From positions 2,162,604 through 2,226,603 of the forward strand of contig NZ_LMKQ01000001.1 of the NCBI RefSeq assembly GCF_001421565.1: DNA of 64,000 bases. The letters are read 5' to 3'. Each line of letters starts with the position of its first letter. Position 1 is the stretch's first letter. The stretch is from Agromyces sp. Leaf222. Its GTDB lineage: Bacteria; Actinomycetota; Actinomycetes; Actinomycetales; Microbacteriaceae. Position numbers and translations under genes: made by a program. The notes beneath the pieces were generated by a model. That model searched no databases and was not told the origin of the DNA. It saw nothing but the letters and a program-made list of their open reading frames with translations. Of the stretch, positions 34,823-43,326 are shown piece by piece.

Positions 34823-35845
34823 GTGACCGGCGCCGAGCGAAGAGACGTGAAGATCCCGGTCGAAGACCGACTGTTCAGCCTCGTCCTCGCGCTGCTCGCC
34901 ACCGAGACCGGGCTGCTGAAGGCCGAGATCCTCTCGACCGTGCGAGGGTACGCCGAGCGGTACGACCCGCACGGCGGCAACGCGAACCTCGAGCGCCAGT
35001 TCGAGCGCGACAAAGACGAGGTGCGCGAGCTCGGCATCCCGCTCGAGACCGTCGAGTCGCCCGATCGCCCCGGCGACAACCAGGCGCTGCGGTACCGCAT
35101 CCCGAAGGGCCAGTACGACCTGCCCGACGAGGTGCGGTTCACGCCCGACGAACTCGCGCTGCTCGCCCTCGCCGGCGAGGTCTGGCGTGGAGCCTCGCTC
35201 TCCGAGGACTCACGGCGCGCGCTCACGAAGATCCGCGGGCTCGGCATCGAGCCGCGCGAACCGGTCATCGGCTACGCGCCGCGGCTCCGCGTGCGCGATG
35301 CCGCATTCGAGCCGCTGCGCGCAGCCCTCGATCGCCGCCAGCGCGTGCGGTTCGCGTACCTGAAGCCCGGCGAGACCGCTCCGCGCGTGCGACGGGTCGA
35401 TCCGTACGCCGTCGTGCTGCACGAGGGCCGCTGGCACCTGCACGGCCGCGATGCCGATGCCGATGGCCTGCGCACCTTCCTGCTGTCGCGCATCGTCGGC
35501 AAGGTCGAGGTCGTCGCCGGCGCCTCGTTCGACCCGCCCGCCGAGGGCGTGCAGGATCGCATCCTCGCCGAGCTCGACGAACTCCGCCTGAGCAACGTCG
35601 CCGACCTCGCGGTCACCGCGGGCAGCGACGCAGAGGTTCGCCTCGGCAAGCGCGCGATGCTCGGCGATGAGGATGCCGGCGTGATCCGGCTGCACTTCAC
35701 CGATGTCGCCGTCTTCGCCGACGAGCTCGCGGCGTACGGCCCCGAGGTCCGCGTGCTCGGCCCCGCCGACCTCCGCGACGCGGTGCGCGACCGGCTGCGG
35801 CTCGTGGCCGAGGCGCACGCCCAGACGACCGAAGGAACGCGATGA
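34823..35845 (+). CDS. pafB: WYL-domain transcriptional regulator PafB
   Basis: A 340-residue regulator with an N-terminal winged HTH (PVEDRLFSLVLALLATE, then KDEVRELGIPLE) and a WYL domain (VRRVDPYAVVLHEGRWHLHGRD region). PafB and PafC form a heterodimer that activates LexA-independent DNA damage genes in mycobacteria after binding single-stranded DNA. The name refers to pafA, which is absent here. TAAGAT (34810-34815) lies 7 nt before the GTG at 34823, so that start was preferred over the GTG at 34805. The stop overlaps pafC by 4 bp. Confidence 0.9.
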   Translation: MTGAERRDVKIPVEDRLFSLVLALLATETGLLKAEILSTVRGYAERYDPHGGNANLERQFERDKDEVRELGIPLETVESPDRPGDNQALRYRIPKGQYDLPDEVRFTPDELALLALAGEVWRGASLSEDSRRALTKIRGLGIEPREPVIGYAPRLRVRDAAFEPLRAALDRRQRVRFAYLKPGETAPRVRRVDPYAVVLHEGRWHLHGRDADADGLRTFLLSRIVGKVEVVAGASFDPPAEGVQDRILAELDELRLSNVADLAVTAGSDAEVRLGKRAMLGDEDAGVIRLHFTDVAVFADELAAYGPEVRVLGPADLRDAVRDRLRLVAEAHAQTTEGTR

Positions 35846-36825
35846 CCCAGCGACGCGCCCCGCTGCGCGCACCCGACAAGCTCGTGTTCCTCCTCTCGCT
35901 GGTGCCGTACCTCATCGAGCAGCAGGTGGTCACCGTCGCCGAGGCGGCCGCGCATTTCGGGTCGACCGACGACCAGATCCGCGACGCGGTGCGCCTGATC
36001 GCAATGTCGGGCCTGCCCGGCGACACGGGCACGTACCAGTCGAACGACCTCTTCGACATCGACTGGGACGCCTTCGAGGAGCACGACGAGATCGTGATCG
36101 TGCATCACGTGGCGATCGACGAGGCACCCCGTCTCGCCGCACGCGAGGCGGCGGCGCTCATCGCCGGCCTGCAGTACCTCGCGGCGCTGCCCGAGAACGC
36201 CGACAGCAGCGCACTCGCCTCGCTCATGGCCAAGCTGCGCGCCGGCGCCTCGGCGACGCCCTCCGGTCTCGCGATCGCCGAGCCGGCGGCGGATGCCTCG
36301 CTCGCGCTCATCCGCCAGGCGATCACCGGCGGTCGCCAGCTCGAGTTCGACTACCTGAACGCCCGCGGCGAGGCCGGCCGGCGCCGCAGCGACCCGCTGC
36401 GCATCGTCTCGCAGGACGCCGACTGGTACCTGCAGGCCTACTGCCACACCCGCGAAGACGTGCGCAACTTCCGCGTCGACCGCATGAGCGAGCTCGCGGT
36501 GCTCGACCTGCCGGTGGGCGATCACGGCGACCTCGACGTGCCAGAGACCCTCTTCCAGGGCTCGTCGTCCGACCTCGACGTGGTCGTCGACGTCGCCGTC
36601 GAGGCGCTCCCGCTGCTCGCCGACTACCTCGCCGACTCGTCGACGCAGGAGGTCGACGGGCGCCTCAGGGTCACGCTCAGGCTCGCGCACGTGCACGGGC
36701 TGAAGCGGCTCGTCGCGGGGCTGCCCGGCCTCGTCACGGTCGTGGCTCCGGCCGACGCACGGCAGGTCGTGGCAGAGTGGGCCGCGTCGGGACTTCAGGG
36801 ATACGACGACGTATCCGTCCCGTGA
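35842..36825 (+). CDS. pafC: WYL-domain transcriptional regulator PafC
   Basis: A 327-residue partner of PafB, coupled through an ATGA overlap. The N-terminal HTH (KLVFLLSLVPYLIEQQVVTVAEAA, split here by function) is followed by a middle helical part and a WYL domain with RRRSDPLRIVSQDADWYLQAYC. In many actinobacteria PafB and PafC are separate as here; in others they are fused. With the SOS-controlled mutasome at 21-28 kb, the window carries parts of both DNA-damage regulatory systems. The downstream tatA gene begins 65 bp later with its own TAGACT promoter element. Confidence 0.9.
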   Translation: MTQRRAPLRAPDKLVFLLSLVPYLIEQQVVTVAEAAAHFGSTDDQIRDAVRLIAMSGLPGDTGTYQSNDLFDIDWDAFEEHDEIVIVHHVAIDEAPRLAAREAAALIAGLQYLAALPENADSSALASLMAKLRAGASATPSGLAIAEPAADASLALIRQAITGGRQLEFDYLNARGEAGRRRSDPLRIVSQDADWYLQAYCHTREDVRNFRVDRMSELAVLDLPVGDHGDLDVPETLFQGSSSDLDVVVDVAVEALPLLADYLADSSTQEVDGRLRVTLRLAHVHGLKRLVAGLPGLVTVVAPADARQVVAEWAASGLQGYDDVSVP

Positions 36826-36890
36826 GCGCGAGCGCCCACGACCCGACCCGTTAGACTGACCACCACATCCCCGTCAGAATTGGACGCCGC

Positions 36891-37151
36891 ATGTTCGCAA
36901 ACCTCACCGGATGGCACTTCCTGATCATCCTGGTCATCATCCTGCTGCTCTTCGGCGCGCCCAAGCTTCCGGCGCTCGCGCGGAGCCTCGGGCAGTCGAT
37001 GAAGATCCTCAAGTCCGAGGTGCGCGACCCTGACGCCGATGTCAAGGCCGACTCCACCGACGGCACGTCCGCGGGCGGCAACGCCGCAGGCACCGGCACG
37101 AACGCTGCCGACGGCACCGCGAAGAAGCCCGATTCCTCTTCGGGCGCCTGA
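36891..37151 (+). CDS. tatA: Sec-independent translocase subunit TatA
   Basis: An 86-residue protein with one N-terminal membrane helix (WHFLIILVIILLLFG), the hinge LFGAPKLPALARSLGQS and an amphipathic helix, followed by an Asp/Ser/Gly/Ala-rich tail. This is the TatA pore-forming subunit of twin-arginine export of folded proteins. TAGACT (36852-36857) gives a leader of ~27 nt. tatC follows after 3 bp. No tatB is present in the window; it is usually elsewhere in actinobacteria. Confidence 0.95.
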   Translation: MFANLTGWHFLIILVIILLLFGAPKLPALARSLGQSMKILKSEVRDPDADVKADSTDGTSAGGNAAGTGTNAADGTAKKPDSSSGA

Positions 37152-37154
37152 CGC

Positions 37155-37991
37155 ATGACCGCGACGACGGAGCGCGGTGAGAAGAACCGCGAGCGGCGGA
37201 TGTCGCTCGGGGCGCACCTGATCGAGCTGCGCAAGCGTCTGTTCATCGCCGCGATCGCGATCGTGGTCGGCGGCATCGCCGGGTGGATCCTCACCGAACT
37301 CTTCATCTGGGATGCGATCCAGGAGCCCGTGGTCAGCGTCGCGAAGGCGCAGGCGGAGGCCTATGCCGCCGCCCACCCGGGCGAAGAGGTTCCGAAGGTC
37401 GCGACCATCGTCTTCCCGACGATCTCGAGCGCGTTCGACCTCCGCCTGCAGCTGGCGTTCACGATCGGACTCGTGATCTCCAGCCCGGTCTGGCTGTACC
37501 AGATCTTCGCCTTCCTCGTGCCCGGTCTGAACACGCGCGAGCGAAAGTTCACGCTCGGGTTCTTCCTCTCGGCGATCCCGCTGTTCCTCGCCGGCTGCGC
37601 CGCCGGGTGGTTCGTGCTGCCGAACATCGTGAAGCTCATGACGAGCTTCGTGCCAGAGGGCGGCGAGAGCCTGCTCACGGCCAAGGAGTACCTCGACTTC
37701 GTGCAGAAACTCGTCATCGCGATCGGCGTCGCCTTCGTGCTGCCCGTGTTCATCGTGCTGTTGAACTTCGCCGGCGTCATCAGCGCCGCGTCGATCATCA
37801 AGTCGTGGCGCGTCGCGATCCTCGTCATCGTGCTCTTCACCGCCATCGCCACGCCGTCCGCCGACATCGTCTCGATGTTCATGCTCGCGATCCCCATGAT
37901 CGGGCTGTACTTCCTGGCGTGGTTCATCGCGCACCTGCATGATCGCCGTGTCGAGCGCCGCAACGGCGAGGAGTTCGCCTCGGCTGTCTAG
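37155..37991 (+). CDS. tatC: Sec-independent translocase subunit TatC
   Basis: A 278-residue protein with six membrane helices. The N-terminal MSLGAHLIELRKRLF is the conserved twin-arginine-recognition region; SSPVWLYQIFAFLVPGLNTRERK and FTAIATPSADIVSMF are family signatures. TatC binds the RR signal peptide and recruits TatA. It forms an operon with tatA (3-bp gap). Its TAG stop is the first three bases of TAGGCT (37989-37994), a likely -10 for the next gene. Confidence 0.96.
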   Translation: MTATTERGEKNRERRMSLGAHLIELRKRLFIAAIAIVVGGIAGWILTELFIWDAIQEPVVSVAKAQAEAYAAAHPGEEVPKVATIVFPTISSAFDLRLQLAFTIGLVISSPVWLYQIFAFLVPGLNTRERKFTLGFFLSAIPLFLAGCAAGWFVLPNIVKLMTSFVPEGGESLLTAKEYLDFVQKLVIAIGVAFVLPVFIVLLNFAGVISAASIIKSWRVAILVIVLFTAIATPSADIVSMFMLAIPMIGLYFLAWFIAHLHDRRVERRNGEEFASAV

Positions 37992-38000
37992 GCTGAAGGG

Positions 38001-40436
38001 GTGATGAGCCTTTCGCCGGCGGAACGGTACGCGATGTCGCGCGAGCAGCGACGACGTCCGCGACTCCAGGATTTCGCGGCATCCCAACGATTCGACCTCG
38101 ACCCGTTCCAGCGCGCGGCCTGCGGCGCCCTCGACGAGGGACGCAGCGTGCTGGTCGCCGCGCCGACGGGGGCCGGCAAGACCGTGGTCGCCGAGTTCGC
38201 GGTCTTCCTCGCGATGCAGCAGACCGGCGCGAAGGTGTTCTACACGACGCCCATCAAGGCGCTGTCGAACCAGAAGTACCAGGAGTTCGTCGAGGCATGG
38301 GGGCCCGACGACGTGGGCCTGCTCACGGGCGACACGAACATCAACTCGAACGCGCGCATCGTGGTGATGACCACCGAGGTGCTCCGCAACATGCTGTACG
38401 CCGGCTCGCCGACGCTCGATCGGCTCGCCTACGTCGTCATGGACGAGGTGCACTACCTCGCCGACCGGTTCCGAGGGGCGGTGTGGGAGGAGGTCATCAT
38501 CCACCTCCCAGAAGACGTGCGGCTCGTCGCGCTGAGCGCGACGGTCTCCAACGCCGAGGAGTTCGGCGACTGGCTGCAGGCGGTGCGCGGCGACACCGAC
38601 GTCGTCGTCTCCGAAGACCGCCCGGTTCCGCTCGAGCAGCACGTCCTGGTCAAGGCGAAGCTCGTCGACCTCTTCGACTCGTCGGGCAAGGGCGCGACCA
38701 ACCGGGTCAACCCCGAACTGATGCAGCTGGCTCGCGCGGGCGGTCGCTCGATCTCCTCGCGCTCGGCGCGCGGTCGGCGCGGCGGAGATCGTGGGCGATA
38801 CCACCACGGCGGTGGGCACGGCACCGGCCGCATCGACCGACCGGAGGTCGTCGACCTCCTGCACGGCAAGCACCTGCTGCCGGCGATCTTCTTCATCTTC
38901 TCGCGCGTCGGGTGCGATCAGGCCGTGCGGCAGGTGCTCCGCTCCGGCATCCGGCTGACCGAGTCCGCGGAGCGCGACGAGATCCGCGCCATCGTCGAGT
39001 CGCGCGTGCAGATGCTCCGCGACGAAGACCTGGCCGTGCTCGGCTACTGGGACTGGCTCGAGGGCCTGCAGCGCGGCGTCGCGGCCCACCACGCCGGCAT
39101 GCTGCCCGCGTTCAAGGAGGTCGTCGAGGAGCTCTTCCAGCGCAAGCTGCTGAAGGCCGTCTTCGCGACCGAGACGCTCGCGCTCGGCGTGAACATGCCG
39201 GCCCGTTCGGTCGTGCTCGAGAAGCTCGAGAAGTTCAACGGCGAGGCACGGGTGCCGATCACGCCGGGGGAGTACACGCAGCTCACCGGGCGGGCCGGTC
39301 GCCGCGGCATCGACGTCGAGGGCCATTCGGTGATCCAGTGGGTCGACGGTCTCGACCCCGAAGCCGTCGCCGCACTCGCGTCGCGTCGCAGCTACCCGAT
39401 GAACTCGAGTTTCAAGCCGACCTACAACATGGCCGTGAACCTCGTCGACCAGTTCGGGCGCGACCGCACGCGCCAGGTCCTCGAGCTCTCGTTCGCGCAG
39501 TTCCAGGCCGATCGCGCCGTCGTCGACCTCGCCCGCACCCTGCGCAAGCAGGAGGAGTCGATGGCGGGCTACGAGCAGGCCATGGCCTGCCACCTCGGCG
39601 ACTTCGGCGAGTACGCGGCCATCCGCCGACGCATCAGCGACCTCGAGCGCCAGAATTCGAAGGGCAACTCGACGCATGCCCAGCGCGAGCGCATGCAGCG
39701 CGATCTCGCGGACGCCCGCAAGCAGATGCGCGCCCACCCGTGCCACGGCTGCGCCGAGCGCGAGCAGCACGCGCGCTGGGCGGAGCGCTGGTGGCGGCTG
39801 CACCGCGACCACGAACAGCTCTCGCGCCAGATCCACTCCCGCACCGGCCAGATCGCGAAGCGGTTCGACCGCGTGGCCGACGTGCTCGAGCACCTCGGCT
39901 ACCTCGAGCGCACGAGCGACGGCGGCATGGTCTCGACGCCCGCCGGCCGCATCCTGAAGCGCATCTACGGCGAACGCGACCTGCTGGTGGCCGAGTGCCT
40001 GCGTCAGGGCCTCTGGAACGGACTCGACGTGCCCTCGGTCGCAGCGATGGCGGTCTCGCTCGTCTACGAGCCGCGGCGCGACGATCACGGCGAGCAGTTC
40101 CGGCTGCCGCGGGGCCGGTTCCGCGAGGCGTTCGAACGCACGACGGATGTCTGGAGCGAGCTCGACGACCTCGAGCGCGAGAACCGCCTCGACGGCAGCG
40201 AGGTGCCATCGCCGGCCCTCGCGATGGCGATGCACGCGTGGGCGGGCGGAGCGGGCCTCGGCGCCGTGCTGAGCGACATCGATCTCGCGGCGGGCGACTT
40301 CGTGCGCGTCGCGAAGCAGGTGGTCGACCTGCTCGACCAGATCTCGATCGTGGCCGATGCCGAGCTCGGCGTCACGGCGCGTGCGGCGATCGACGCGGTG
40401 CGTCGAGGCGTGGTCGCGTACGGGTCGGTGGGCTGA
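38001..40436 (+). CDS. helY: Ski2/Mtr4-like DExH RNA helicase HelY
   Basis: An 811-residue SF2 helicase. It has PFQRAACGALDEGRSVLVAAP (Q region), Walker A TGAGKT, DEVHY, LSATVSN, VFATETLALGVNMP and QLTGRAGRRGID. The C-terminal DSHCT-like domain contains a CHGC zinc-like motif in the arch region. The Mtb orthologue (Rv2092c) occupies the same position after tatC. Such helicases unwind RNA for processing or decay. The GTG at 38001 lies 6 nt after TAGGCT; the ATG at 38004 is an alternative. A Gly/Arg-rich loop (residues ~250-270) is low-complexity. Confidence 0.92.
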   Translation: MMSLSPAERYAMSREQRRRPRLQDFAASQRFDLDPFQRAACGALDEGRSVLVAAPTGAGKTVVAEFAVFLAMQQTGAKVFYTTPIKALSNQKYQEFVEAWGPDDVGLLTGDTNINSNARIVVMTTEVLRNMLYAGSPTLDRLAYVVMDEVHYLADRFRGAVWEEVIIHLPEDVRLVALSATVSNAEEFGDWLQAVRGDTDVVVSEDRPVPLEQHVLVKAKLVDLFDSSGKGATNRVNPELMQLARAGGRSISSRSARGRRGGDRGRYHHGGGHGTGRIDRPEVVDLLHGKHLLPAIFFIFSRVGCDQAVRQVLRSGIRLTESAERDEIRAIVESRVQMLRDEDLAVLGYWDWLEGLQRGVAAHHAGMLPAFKEVVEELFQRKLLKAVFATETLALGVNMPARSVVLEKLEKFNGEARVPITPGEYTQLTGRAGRRGIDVEGHSVIQWVDGLDPEAVAALASRRSYPMNSSFKPTYNMAVNLVDQFGRDRTRQVLELSFAQFQADRAVVDLARTLRKQEESMAGYEQAMACHLGDFGEYAAIRRRISDLERQNSKGNSTHAQRERMQRDLADARKQMRAHPCHGCAEREQHARWAERWWRLHRDHEQLSRQIHSRTGQIAKRFDRVADVLEHLGYLERTSDGGMVSTPAGRILKRIYGERDLLVAECLRQGLWNGLDVPSVAAMAVSLVYEPRRDDHGEQFRLPRGRFREAFERTTDVWSELDDLERENRLDGSEVPSPALAMAMHAWAGGAGLGAVLSDIDLAAGDFVRVAKQVVDLLDQISIVADAELGVTARAAIDAVRRGVVAYGSVG

Positions 40437-40466
40437 ACCGCCCTGCAGGTCGCCTAGGCTGATCTG

Positions 40467-42011
40467 GTGCCCGCCCCGAGACCGCTGATGCCCCTGTGGG
40501 CGGCCCTGATCGTCGCGATCGCCGGCGGCCTGATCTACGACCTCGGGTTCCCGGGCGTCTCATGGTGGCCGCTCGCGTTCGTCGGCATCGCGATGGCCCT
40601 CCTGAGCCTGATCGGGCGGTCGGCCTGGGCCGCACTGCTCGTCGGCTTCGCGTTCGGCATGGCGTTCTACCTGCAGCAGGTGTCGTGGACGGCGCTCTAT
40701 CTCGGCCCCGTGCCGTGGCTCGCCCTCTCGGTGCTCGAGTCCGCCTTCGTCGCGGGTGGCGCCGTGCTCATCGCGCTCGCGTATCGCTGGGTTCCCCGCG
40801 CGAGCGACGCCCGCTGGGTGCGCCTGATCGTGTTGCCGGCGCTCGTCGCCGGGCTCTGGTGCCTGCGCGAGGCCGTCGTCGGCTCGTTCCCGTACGGCGG
40901 CTTCCCATGGGGTCGCGCGGCGTTGAGCCAGTCCGAGAGCCCCTTCGCCGACGTCGTCTCGTGGGCCGGCAGCACCGGTCTCGGATTCGTCATGGTGTTC
41001 CTCGTCGCCGCGATCATCGAATGGGTGCGTGCGCGTGGGTGGCACGACCTCCGCACGGCGATCCCGGTCGTCGCGGTCGCGCTCATCGCGATGCTCGTGC
41101 CGCAATGGCAGACGACGGATGCCGGCACGCTCCGCGTGGCCAGCGTGCAGGGCAACGGCCCGGCCGGCTACTTCGACGAGCGGGAGCAGGGCGACGTGCT
41201 CCTCGCCCAGCTCGAGGCCACGGAGCCGGTGCTCGACGAGCCCGGAATCGACGTGCTGCTCTGGCCCGAGGGCGGCTCCGACATCGACCCGCTCCGCTCC
41301 GATCGGGTCGCGGGCGTCTTCGACCGGCTGAGCGATGAGATCGATGCGCCGGTGCTGCTGAACACCGTCACGGTCGAGGGCGACGACGAGGCCAGCGCGC
41401 AGTACTTCAACACGTCGATGCTGTGGCGTTCGGGCGAGGGCGCGGTCGCGACGTACGACAAGCGGCATCCGGTGCCGTTCGGCGAGTACATCCCCGACCG
41501 GGACTTCTGGTACTCGCTCGCACCCGACCTGATCGGACTCGTGCAGCGCGGATACACGCCCGGCACGAATCCACCCGTCTTCGACCTGGGCGACGCGACC
41601 ACGGGCCTGGCGATCTGCTTCGACGTCATCTACGACGACCTGATCTGGGAAGGCGTCGACGACGGTGCCCAGGTCTTCATGTTCCAGACGAACAACGCCG
41701 ACTTCCTCGGCACCGACGAGAACGAGCAGCAGCTGGCCATCGCCAGGCTCCGCGCGATCGAGACGGGCCGGTCGGTCGTGAACATCTCGACCGTCGGCAC
41801 GAGCCAGGTGATCGACCCGGCGGGCCGAACGATCGACTCGCTGCCCGCCTACGAGCAGGGGGCCATGGTGACGGATGTCGCGCTTCGCGACGGCCGCACG
41901 CCGGCCGTCGTGCTCGGGGGAGCGGTGCCCTTGCTCGTCGTCGGCGGGGCCGCGCTCGGACTCATCGCCGCGGGCGTGCTCGCCAGGCGTCGGAACCGCT
42001 CGAACGGCTGA
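40467..42011 (+). CDS. lnt: Apolipoprotein N-acyltransferase Lnt
   Basis: A 514-residue membrane enzyme. Six N-terminal and one C-terminal membrane helices flank a nitrilase-fold domain with the triad Glu in LLWPEGGSD, Lys in YDKRHPVPFGEYIP and Cys in AICFDVIYDD. It transfers an acyl chain to the N-terminal Cys of lipoproteins such as the FKBP lipoprotein above. In M. tuberculosis the equivalent protein (Rv2051c) is fused to a dolichol-phosphate-mannose synthase domain; here only the Lnt part is present. TAGGCT (40455-40460) is 6 nt before the GTG, so it is likely leaderless. Confidence 0.93.
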   Translation: MPAPRPLMPLWAALIVAIAGGLIYDLGFPGVSWWPLAFVGIAMALLSLIGRSAWAALLVGFAFGMAFYLQQVSWTALYLGPVPWLALSVLESAFVAGGAVLIALAYRWVPRASDARWVRLIVLPALVAGLWCLREAVVGSFPYGGFPWGRAALSQSESPFADVVSWAGSTGLGFVMVFLVAAIIEWVRARGWHDLRTAIPVVAVALIAMLVPQWQTTDAGTLRVASVQGNGPAGYFDEREQGDVLLAQLEATEPVLDEPGIDVLLWPEGGSDIDPLRSDRVAGVFDRLSDEIDAPVLLNTVTVEGDDEASAQYFNTSMLWRSGEGAVATYDKRHPVPFGEYIPDRDFWYSLAPDLIGLVQRGYTPGTNPPVFDLGDATTGLAICFDVIYDDLIWEGVDDGAQVFMFQTNNADFLGTDENEQQLAIARLRAIETGRSVVNISTVGTSQVIDPAGRTIDSLPAYEQGAMVTDVALRDGRTPAVVLGGAVPLLVVGGAALGLIAAGVLARRRNRSNG

Positions 42012-42060
42012 GACCCGAACCTCCGGCGACGCGGCCGTGGAGGCCCGTGGAGACCAAGAA

Positions 42061-42084
42061 CGCCGCCTCCGATCGGAGGCGGCG
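42061..42084. terminator. Convergent lnt/rbpA terminator
   Basis: A perfect 10-bp stem CGCCGCCTCC/GGAGGCGGCG with a GATC loop lies 49 bp past lnt and 21 bp past rbpA. It is symmetrical and serves both convergent genes. Confidence 0.8.
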
Positions 42085-42105
42085 TCGATGGATGGTGCAG
42101 CGCTG

Positions 42106-42468
42106 TTACGCGCTCTGCTTCTGCCCGCGGCGTGCGCGAAGGAACGTCAGGCGCTCCTCGAGCAGCTCTTCGAGCTCGGCGCGCGTACGGCGCTCGAGCA
42201 GCATGTCCCAGTGGGTTCGAGCGACCTTCTCGCCCGAACGGTCGATCTCGACCGGCTTCGAGTCGACGAGGAGCACGGCGGACGCACCGCAGTTGCGGCA
42301 CTCCCACTCCTCGGGCGTCTCGGCTTCGGTCGAGAAGATCATGACCGTCTCGTGGTTGCATGCCTCGCAGCGATACCTGTACTCCGCGCGGTCGGCGAAG
42401 ATCACGCCGTCTTCACTCTGCAGGCTCTGGGCGCCGATGCGCATGCCTCGTAGGCTCCGGTCCGCCAT
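42106..42468 (-). CDS. rbpA: RNA polymerase-binding protein RbpA
   Basis: A 120-residue actinobacterial transcription factor. The N-terminal MADRSLRGMRIGAQSLQSE tail, a zinc-binding core with YRCEACNHE and WECRNCGAS, and the C-terminal sigma-interacting helix (THWDMLLERRTRAELEELLE) are all present. RbpA binds the beta subunit and group 1/2 sigma factors, stabilising open complexes. The gene lies next to lnt as in mycobacteria (Rv2050). The upstream ~30 bp (42485-42515) is markedly AT-rich and probably holds the promoter; GAGGAG precedes the ATG. Confidence 0.96.
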   Translation of the reverse strand: MADRSLRGMRIGAQSLQSEDGVIFADRAEYRYRCEACNHETVMIFSTEAETPEEWECRNCGASAVLLVDSKPVEIDRSGEKVARTHWDMLLERRTRAELEELLEERLTFLRARRGQKQSA

Positions 42469-42553
42469 GGCGTACTCCTCTCGGTCGTCTATATGTATAA
42501 ACGATCAAGCTGTGCGTTCCCCTTCCGGAGGCTGGGTGAATCCCGGGGAATTC

Positions 42554-43321
42554 TCAGTTTCGGTCGGCGGCGCCCTCGGCGACGACCGCGACGGCGAGGT
42601 CTGCGCGATCGCTCACGAGGCCGTCGATTCCGAGCGCGATCAGGCGTTTCATGTCGCCCGGGTCGTTCACCGTCCAGACGTGCACCTCGGCGCCGGCGCG
42701 GTGCACGAGGTCGACGAACCGACGCGAGACGATGCGCACGGGACCGAATCGCTCGGGCACCTGGAGCGCCACGGCACCGCGCAGGGCGCGGCGCACGAGA
42801 CCGGCCGAGCCGAGCCAGGTCGAGAGCAGCACGCCGATGACACCGGCCTGCCCGGTGGAGGTCGCGACGCCAGGGATCAGCTCGGCGAGGCGGCGTCGAC
42901 GTGCATCCGAGAAGCTCGTCAGCAGCACCCGCTCGGACGCCGCGGCCCAGCGGATCACCTCGACCACCGGCAGCACCGCCTCGGCGACCTTCACGTCGAT
43001 GTTGAATCGCGCTCGGGGAAACGCCTCGAGCGCCTCGGCGAGCGTGGCGAACGACTGCCCGGCGCCGAGCTCGATGTCCGAGAGCTCAGCCATGGAGAGG
43101 TCGGCGACGGCCGCCGAGCGCCCCGCGATGCGATCGATCGTGTCGTCGTGGGCGATGACCACCACGCCGTCGCGCGTGAGACGCACATCGGTCTCGAGGT
43201 ATCCGGCCCCGGCCGCGAGGGCATGCTCGAACGCGAGCAGGGTGTTCTCGGGCGCCGCGACCGCGAGCCCTCGATGAGCGAGGACCCGCGGTCGCGGCGA
43301 ATCGAGGTAGCGCGAGGCCAC
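42554..43321 (-). CDS. Glycerophosphodiester phosphodiesterase
   Basis: A 255-residue TIM-barrel GDPD protein: VLAHRGLAVAAPENTLLAFEHAL (catalytic His and Glu), ETDVRLTRDGVVVIAHDDTIDR (Asp and second His), FNIDVK and WTVNDPGDMKRLIALGIDGLVSD. It hydrolyses glycerophosphodiesters to sn-glycerol-3-phosphate and an alcohol; no signal peptide, so cytoplasmic. The GTG start lies 5 bp after the stop of the SPFH gene, so it is the third gene of that operon. Its product G3P would feed the same pool as the glycerol kinase at the end of the window. Confidence 0.92.
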   Translation of the reverse strand: MASRYLDSPRPRVLAHRGLAVAAPENTLLAFEHALAAGAGYLETDVRLTRDGVVVIAHDDTIDRIAGRSAAVADLSMAELSDIELGAGQSFATLAEALEAFPRARFNIDVKVAEAVLPVVEVIRWAAASERVLLTSFSDARRRRLAELIPGVATSTGQAGVIGVLLSTWLGSAGLVRRALRGAVALQVPERFGPVRIVSRRFVDLVHRAGAEVHVWTVNDPGDMKRLIALGIDGLVSDRADLAVAVVAEGAADRN

Positions 43322-43326
43322 CGGGA

